NCBI GenBank assembly: GCA_023415375.1
Contig: JAEZKW010000331.1
Location: forward strand, 1-8,977
DNA: 8,977 bases
Reading direction: 5' to 3'
Origin: Bacillota bacterium
Lineage (GTDB): Bacteria > Bacillota > UBA4882 > UBA8346
Under the pieces are notes generated by a model, which was given only the letters and a program-made list of their open reading frames with translations, had not been told where the DNA came from and searched no databases. The position numbers were made by a program, and so were the translations under genes. Positions 5,794 to 8,977 of the stretch are shown piece after piece; within the stretch, counting starts at the first letter, position 1, and every line of letters begins with the position of its first letter.

Positions 5794-5823
5794 CACTCCA
5801 TCGATGAAAGTGTAATTGTTAAG

Positions 5824-5940
5824 GGTTGTCTCAAAGAAAGTTGCAAAAAATCGGAACAGGCAATATGTGCTTTATATTTAATGATGTTTGCATATTGGTA
5901 GTCCTACCGATTCAAATTTAACCTTGAGATAACCTTTTTT
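5824..5940 (+). terminator. 111-nt nested imperfect hairpin ending in T6: long terminator or MITE-like element
   Basis: The outer stem GGTTGTCTCAA (5824-5834) pairs with TTGAGATAACC (5924-5934), one position being G·T. Inside it AATCGG (5849-5854) pairs with CCGATT (5907-5912), AGG (5858-5860) with CCT (5903-5905) and CAATATG (5861-5867) with CATATTG (5891-5897). All four pairings nest. T6 (5935-5940) follows directly, as in an intrinsic terminator for upp. The GGTTGTCTCAA arm also resembles terminal inverted repeats common among insertion sequences and MITEs, so it may be a mobile element that now serves as a terminator. Confidence 0.6.
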
Positions 5941-5950
5941 CTTATTCATA

Positions 5951-5990
5951 AAGTGATATTTACCTAATATTTTAAATCACTTAGGTTTTT
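5951..5990 (+). promoter_or_regulatory. Pair of mutually exclusive hairpins with T5 tail
   Basis: AAGTGAT (5951-5957) can pair with ATCACTT (5976-5982), while ACCTAA (5962-5967) can pair with TTAGGT (5981-5986), which leads into T5 (5986-5990). The two pairings share bases 5981-5982 and cross each other, so they exclude one another. Both stems are short and AT-rich. It lies about 140 nt before wecB. It may be an attenuator, a second terminator for upp, or chance. Confidence 0.25.
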
Positions 5991-6072
5991 GGACTAAAAT
6001 ACTTCTAATTTCAATTGGTCGACTTTATCAGGCTAATTGGGAATAATTAGTGGTAAAATCGTCCTTGCGATA

Positions 6073-6100
6073 TTGTCAACTTAGCGTTACTCTTTATATG
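6073..6100 (+). promoter_or_regulatory. Candidate sigma-A promoter of wecB
   Basis: TTGTCA (6073-6078) and TATATG (6095-6100) are separated by 16 nt, matching the consensus at 5 of 6 and 4 of 6 positions. It lies 27 nt before the TTG start at 6127. The bases around the -35 (ATTGTCAACTT) are identical to those upstream of the phosphatase gene. GATAAT at 6104-6109 is an alternative -10 with a poor -35. Confidence 0.4.
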
Positions 6101-6126
6101 AATGATAATGGGGGAAAATTTTTATT

Positions 6127-7290
6127 TTGAGTTACATTTTAACGCAAGGGATAAAAAATAACCCAGTCATCAAAATCATGGTGGTCTTTGGCACTAGGCC
6201 AGAAGCAATCAAGATGGCTCCAGTTGTCAATGCACTTAAAAAGTCCCCGGATTTTGAAGTGAAAACGGTTGTAACGGCCCAACATCGTGAAATGTTGGAT
6301 CAAGTTTTAAAGCTTTTTAAAATTAACCCCGACTATGATCTCGATATCATGTCCCCTGGTCAAAGTTTGACCGAAATAACATGCAGGGTTTTAAAAGGTT
6401 TAGAACCCGTTTTAAAGGCGGAGACGCCCGACTTATTGCTTGTTCATGGGGATACAACCACCACTTTTGCCGGGGGACTGGCCGCATTTTATCAACATAT
6501 TGCTGTGGGACATGTTGAAGCAGGCTTAAGGACAGGGGATAAAAAACAACCCTATCCTGAAGAAATTAACCGCTTACTTACGGGCAGAATTGCTGATCTT
6601 CATTTTGCGCCGACCGCAGCGGCCAAGGAGAATTTACTCAGGGAGAACATTTCAGCGGGAACTATTCTTATTACAGGTAATACAGTAATCGATGCCTTGC
6701 ATTATTGTTTAGCAGATATTCAAGTGGAAAAACAAAACGAACGACAATTGATACTGGTAACCGCTCACCGTCGTGAGAGTTGGGGCCAGCCGCTGCAGAA
6801 CATCATCAAGGCTTTAGAAAATATCATAATAACAAATCCGTTGGTTAATCTAATCATACCGGTACATTTAAATCCATTGGTTCGACAAGCGTTTTTCGAA
6901 GCCTTCCAATCGGAATCCCGGGTTCAATTGGTAGAGCCTTTAGACTACCAATCAATGATTAAAGTGATGGCTGAATCGTATTTGGTAATTACCGACTCCG
7001 GGGGTATTCAGGAGGAAGCGCCGGCACTTGGAAAACCAGTTTTAGTTTTACGGGAAAAAACTGAACGGCCTGAGGCGGTAGCTGCCGGAACGGTAAGGCT
7101 GGTTGGTACGGATACCGAAAGAATAACAAACACTGTGAATTTGCTTCTACAGGAACCAAAAGAGTATTTGGAAATGTCAAAAGCAGTAAATCCTTATGGC
7201 GATGGGAAAGCCACCGAAAGAATCTTAGCCGGGCTGCGCTTTTATTTCGGCCTCACGTCTGATAAACCAATTGATTTTATTCCTTCATAG
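6127..7290 (+). CDS. wecB: UDP-N-acetylglucosamine 2-epimerase (non-hydrolysing)
   Basis: Interconverts UDP-GlcNAc and UDP-ManNAc in the cytoplasm, feeding ManNAc-containing wall teichoic acid linkage units or surface polysaccharides (MnaA in Bacillus). Its 387 residues match the family. Motifs: F-G-T-R-P-E-A-I-K-M-A-P (21-32), H-G-D-T-T-T (107-112, Asp109), G-H-V-E-A-G-L-R-T (128-136, Glu131), Y-P-E-E-I-N-R (143-149, Glu145), G-N-T-V-I-D (184-189), T-A-H-R-R-E-S-W-G (212-220, His214) and D-S-G-G-I-Q-E-E-A-P (290-299) followed by R-E-x-T-E-R-P-E. The residues equivalent to the catalytic Asp, two Glu and His of the E. coli enzyme are all present. The start is uncertain: TTG 6127 is the only upstream start codon that keeps the full first strand; ATG 6178 would begin inside it. 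No other wall-polymer gene is nearby. In Firmicutes this gene often sits just before the atp operon, as here. Confidence 0.95.
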   Translation: MSYILTQGIKNNPVIKIMVVFGTRPEAIKMAPVVNALKKSPDFEVKTVVTAQHREMLDQVLKLFKINPDYDLDIMSPGQSLTEITCRVLKGLEPVLKAETPDLLLVHGDTTTTFAGGLAAFYQHIAVGHVEAGLRTGDKKQPYPEEINRLLTGRIADLHFAPTAAAKENLLRENISAGTILITGNTVIDALHYCLADIQVEKQNERQLILVTAHRRESWGQPLQNIIKALENIIITNPLVNLIIPVHLNPLVRQAFFEAFQSESRVQLVEPLDYQSMIKVMAESYLVITDSGGIQEEAPALGKPVLVLREKTERPEAVAAGTVRLVGTDTERITNTVNLLLQEPKEYLEMSKAVNPYGDGKATERILAGLRFYFGLTSDKPIDFIPS

Positions 7291-7443
7291 AAATTTAACA
7301 AAAAAAGACTTCTCAAAGCCAAAAAAAGTGATATATTTAGTATAATATTTAACTATATATTAAGTTATGATTTTGTACTTTTAATAATACCTTCTAAAAA
7401 TCTTTTTTTGAGCTTTATCCGGCCTAAAACGGAGTGAAAGACT
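7291..7443 (+). promoter_or_regulatory. Leader region of the ATP synthase operon
   Basis: About 150 AT-rich bases separate wecB from the atp genes. TATAAT occurs at 7341-7346 but has no good -35; TTGTAC (7373-7378) with TAAAAA (7395-7400) is a weaker alternative. No terminator for wecB was found, so read-through into the atp genes is possible. Near the 3' end TCCG (7418-7421) can pair with CGGA (7430-7433), partly covering the GGAG ribosome site at 7431-7434. Confidence 0.35.
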
Positions 7444-7446
7444 ATT
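7431..7446 (+). promoter_or_regulatory. Shine-Dalgarno with probable ATT start codon of atpZ
   Basis: GGAG (7431-7434) lies 9 nt before ATT (7444-7446), which is in frame with atpZ and preceded by an in-frame TGA at 7435-7437. The first ATG (7480) has no Shine-Dalgarno sequence. Starting at ATT adds 12 residues (I-N-E-K-K-D-N-H-S-T-K-E), the kind of charged N-terminus usual for AtpZ. No ATG, GTG or TTG lies between 7438 and 7480 in this frame. Confidence 0.5.
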
Positions 7447-7479
7447 AACGAAAAAAAAGATAACCATAGTACCAAAGAA

Positions 7480-7677
7480 ATGTGGCAGAATTTTGCTCTT
7501 TATAGTTTTTCCAGCCTTAACGTAGGCGTTCTAATGTTTGGTGGTTTTTTTTTAGGACGTTTATTGGAACGAAAGTTTCATTGGGCTAATATGTCCGTTA
7601 TCGGTGTTTTTGTGGGACTGGCTTTGGGATTGTACGAAATGTTTACTTTTGCATTTAAGACAGGCTCAAAAAAATGA
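7480..7677 (+). CDS. atpZ: AtpZ-like F1Fo ATP synthase accessory membrane protein
   Basis: A small membrane protein of 65 residues from ATG 7480, or 77 if translation begins at the ATT at 7444 (see that entry). It has two hydrophobic helices (about 3-23 and 35-57) around a basic loop G-R-L-L-E-R-K-F-H-W, with G-x-F-x-G-L-A-L-G-L-Y-E in the second helix, the pattern of the AtpZ family (PF09527, 'ATPase gene 1'). In Bacillus, AtpZ together with AtpI has been linked to Mg2+ uptake and ATP synthase function. Its position as first gene before an AtpI-like gene and atpB fits. The TGA overlaps the next ATG in an ATGA (7674-7677), so the two are translationally coupled. Confidence 0.8.
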   Translation: MWQNFALYSFSSLNVGVLMFGGFFLGRLLERKFHWANMSVIGVFVGLALGLYEMFTFAFKTGSKK

Positions 7678-8033
7678 TAATTTTATTTGTAACTTTCTTA
7701 ATCGCTATTTTGGCCGCCGTTTTTATAGTACCGATCCATGGGTATACCGGTGCTATAATTCTTGGAATCGAAACAATAGGTTTTGATATTTTGTGGCAAT
7801 GGCTTCGCTTTAAAGTGCTGGCTCGAAGACCCAAATCTCCGAATGATGGGCATGGACAGTTGTTACCTGGAATTATCGTGGGATTTGTGCTTCGAATTAT
7901 CAACATGATTGCTTTTTTAAAATTGGGTTCGTGGTGGTTATCACAAAATGAATTTTTGTGTTATGCGATTTTTCTTTTGACTCTCCCACTTTGGAGCAAG
8001 TTAGTTGCCTATAAATTCAAATCTGTAAACTGA
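7674..8033 (+). CDS. atpI: AtpI-like ATP synthase subunit I
   Basis: A 119-residue integral membrane protein with four hydrophobic segments: about 1-20, 22-40, 66-88 and 92-112. A basic stretch (K-V-L-A-R-R-P-K) and the polar P-N-D-G-H-G-Q segment lie between segments 2 and 3. Sequence signatures of AtpI are weak in general; the call rests on length, topology and the place between atpZ and atpB. AtpI helps assemble the c-ring of Fo and, with AtpZ, is implicated in divalent cation handling. The ATG overlaps the atpZ stop by 4 nt. Start and stop are unambiguous, with atpB following 16 nt after the stop. Confidence 0.7.
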   Translation: MIILFVTFLIAILAAVFIVPIHGYTGAIILGIETIGFDILWQWLRFKVLARRPKSPNDGHGQLLPGIIVGFVLRIINMIAFLKLGSWWLSQNEFLCYAIFLLTLPLWSKLVAYKFKSVN

Positions 8034-8049
8034 CAAAAGAGGAATCATC

Positions 8050-8712
8050 ATGGAATTTGAACCCCAGGTTGTACATTGGTTTGGACTTGAATTAAATTTG
8101 AAAATAGTCATCATGACTTGGATTGTTATGGCTATTATCATTTTGATTTCCTGGATGGCGCGCCGTAATTTAAGCTGGATTCCCAAGGGCTGGCAAAACG
8201 CAATGGAATACCTGATTGAGTTTGTCCAAGGGGTAATTAGAGGCGGCATTGGTGAACACGGTCTCAAGTACACTTATTTTTTCAGTTCATTGTTTTTGTT
8301 TATTATCATCTCCAATATGTTAGGTTTAATCCCGGGATTTTCATCACCCACCAAAGATATTAACGTTACAGGAGCCCTTGCAGTTATTTGGGTTATCTGG
8401 TTGCAAATCGTCTCAATCAAAGAGGTTGGTTTCAAGAATTATGCGAAACATTACTTCCAACCTTTTGCCCCCTTTGTACTGATTCATCTGCTTGACCTAG
8501 TTACCAGACCGCTTAGCCTGGCCATCCGCTTATATGCCAATATTGTAGCCGGTGAAATTTTACTTGAAGTTTTAACTAAAAATTTCCCGGTACTGGTTCC
8601 GGACTTGTGGCTGGCGCTGAGTATTTTCATTGGTGCTATCCAGGCGTATCTATTTACCATTTTAACTGTATCCTATACGGGCTTATCCGTATCTCATGAG
8701 GATAATCATTAA
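8050..8712 (+). CDS. atpB: F1Fo ATP synthase subunit a
   Basis: The membrane stator subunit that carries the ion half-channels facing the c-ring. It has 220 residues and five or six hydrophobic segments. The conserved helix T-R-P-L-S-L-A-I-R-L-Y-A-N-I-V-A-G-E carries the essential Arg at position 160 (equivalent to E. coli Arg210). The last helix has G-A-I-Q-A-Y-L-F-T-I-L-T-V-S-Y, with Gln198 in the usual place. S-N-M-L-G-L-I-P-G (88-96) is another family mark. The ribosome site AGAGGA (8037-8042) precedes ATG 8050. It is third in the operon, and atpE follows 30 nt after the stop. Confidence 0.97.
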   Translation: MEFEPQVVHWFGLELNLKIVIMTWIVMAIIILISWMARRNLSWIPKGWQNAMEYLIEFVQGVIRGGIGEHGLKYTYFFSSLFLFIIISNMLGLIPGFSSPTKDINVTGALAVIWVIWLQIVSIKEVGFKNYAKHYFQPFAPFVLIHLLDLVTRPLSLAIRLYANIVAGEILLEVLTKNFPVLVPDLWLALSIFIGAIQAYLFTILTVSYTGLSVSHEDNH

Positions 8713-8742
8713 ACAACCAAATTAAACCGGAGGTGTCTAAGA

Positions 8743-8976
8743 ATGAGTTTAGGGATGATCGTAGCGATTGTAGTAGCAATTATTTGTTTTGGAGCTAGTA
8801 TTTCAGCAGCTTTTGGTGATGCTAAAGTCGTTGCCACCGCTCTTGAAGGAATGGCACGCCAACCTGAGGCTTACAACCGACTCTTTACTTCAATGCTTAT
8901 TGGTATGGGTATGTTGGAAGTTATGCCTTTGATCACCATCGTTATCGCTTTTATGCTTATCGGAAAAATTGTTTAA
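8743..8976 (+). CDS. atpE: F1Fo ATP synthase subunit c
   Basis: The ring-forming proteolipid, 77 residues in two helices joined by the polar loop A-R-Q-P-E-A (38-43). Glu59 in G-M-G-M-L-E-V-M-P is the ion-carrying carboxylate of helix 2. The position matching the Na+-coordinating Gln of Na+-type rings is Asp26, and Val60 follows Glu59 where Na+ rings have Ser/Thr; a proton-type ring is therefore inferred. A proline three residues after the carboxylate is as in E. coli subunit c. GGAGG (8729-8733) lies 9 nt before the ATG. The gene is complete, with TAA at 8974-8976, one base before the window ends; atpF would be expected next. Confidence 0.97.
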   Translation: MSLGMIVAIVVAIICFGASISAAFGDAKVVATALEGMARQPEAYNRLFTSMLIGMGMLEVMPLITIVIAFMLIGKIV

Positions 8977-8977
8977 T

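Larger units (their letters stand above)
5794..6126. other. Gene-free stretch between upp and wecB, rich in hairpins
   Basis: About 330 bp with no credible coding frame. It holds an inverted repeat just after upp (ACACT 5793-5797 / AGTGT 5809-5813), a 111-nt nested hairpin (5824-5934) ending in T6, a pair of competing short hairpins with a T5 tail (5951-5990), and the likely wecB promoter (6073-6100). GGGGG at 6110-6114 is the nearest ribosome-site-like run before the TTG start of wecB at 6127, at a rather long 12-nt spacing. Confidence 0.55.

Noticed and set aside
7604..7786. Plus-strand open frame bridging atpZ and the atpI-like gene
   Set aside because: It is in a different frame from both genes, has no ribosome site and no recognisable sequence.
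7655..7906. Minus-strand 83-codon open frame in the atpI region
   Set aside because: It is antisense to a membrane protein gene that is coupled to atpZ by an ATGA overlap; no independent support.
8743..8976. Na+-dependent ATP synthase c-ring
   Set aside because: The Na+-coordinating Gln is replaced by Asp26, and Val60 rather than Ser/Thr follows Glu59.

Overview
The window looks like a moderately low-GC chromosome segment of a Bacillota (Firmicutes) bacterium, probably from a clostridial or other deep lineage rather than a classical Bacillus. The gene set and order (Sua5/YwlC, low-molecular-weight phosphatase YwlE, upp, UDP-GlcNAc 2-epimerase, then the head of the F1Fo ATP synthase operon with atpZ, an atpI-like gene, atpB and atpE) is a shortened form of the well-known Firmicutes neighbourhood ywlC-ywlD-ywlE-rpiB-glyA-upp-atp. 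Strong Shine-Dalgarno sequences and frequent TTG/GTG starts agree with this. No transposase, phage, tRNA, rRNA or CRISPR sequence was seen.

Layout. Positions 3-392: the 3' end of a lysozyme-like transglycosylase. Positions 393-971: a gene-free stretch with degenerate CACAGAG-type repeats, a pair of inverted two-hairpin units (about 641-808), a stable GCGAAGC-capped hairpin, and a bidirectional terminator (852-899). Positions 972-1775 (minus): a GNAT-type acetyltransferase. Positions 1776-2224: a divergent regulatory region. Positions 2225-3977: Sua5 and an overlapping exported DUF3108-like protein. Positions 3970-4182 (minus): a small zinc-ribbon protein converging on the DUF3108-like gene. 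Positions 4286-4999: a predicted protein-arginine phosphatase of the YwlE type, interrupted by an approximately 84-residue coiled-coil insertion. Positions 5164-5793: upp. Positions 5794-6126: a structured gene-free stretch. Positions 6127-7290: wecB/mnaA. Positions 7444/7480-8976: the start of the ATP synthase operon, ending just after atpE.

Functionally the segment is mostly housekeeping: tRNA t6A modification (Sua5), phospho-arginine or tyrosine signalling (YwlE-like), uracil salvage (upp), UDP-ManNAc supply for wall or surface polymers (wecB), and the membrane Fo part of ATP synthase with its assembly and ion-handling helpers (atpZ, atpI-like, atpB, atpE).

No complete novel multi-gene system was found. 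The most unusual items are: (1) the coiled-coil inserted in the phosphatase just before its catalytic DP loop; (2) the covarying pair of inverted double hairpins at 641-808; (3) a 111-nt nested hairpin between upp and wecB that ends in T6; (4) inverted repeats on both sides of upp, at a point where rpiB and glyA are missing from the usual order; and (5) a probable ATT start codon for atpZ.
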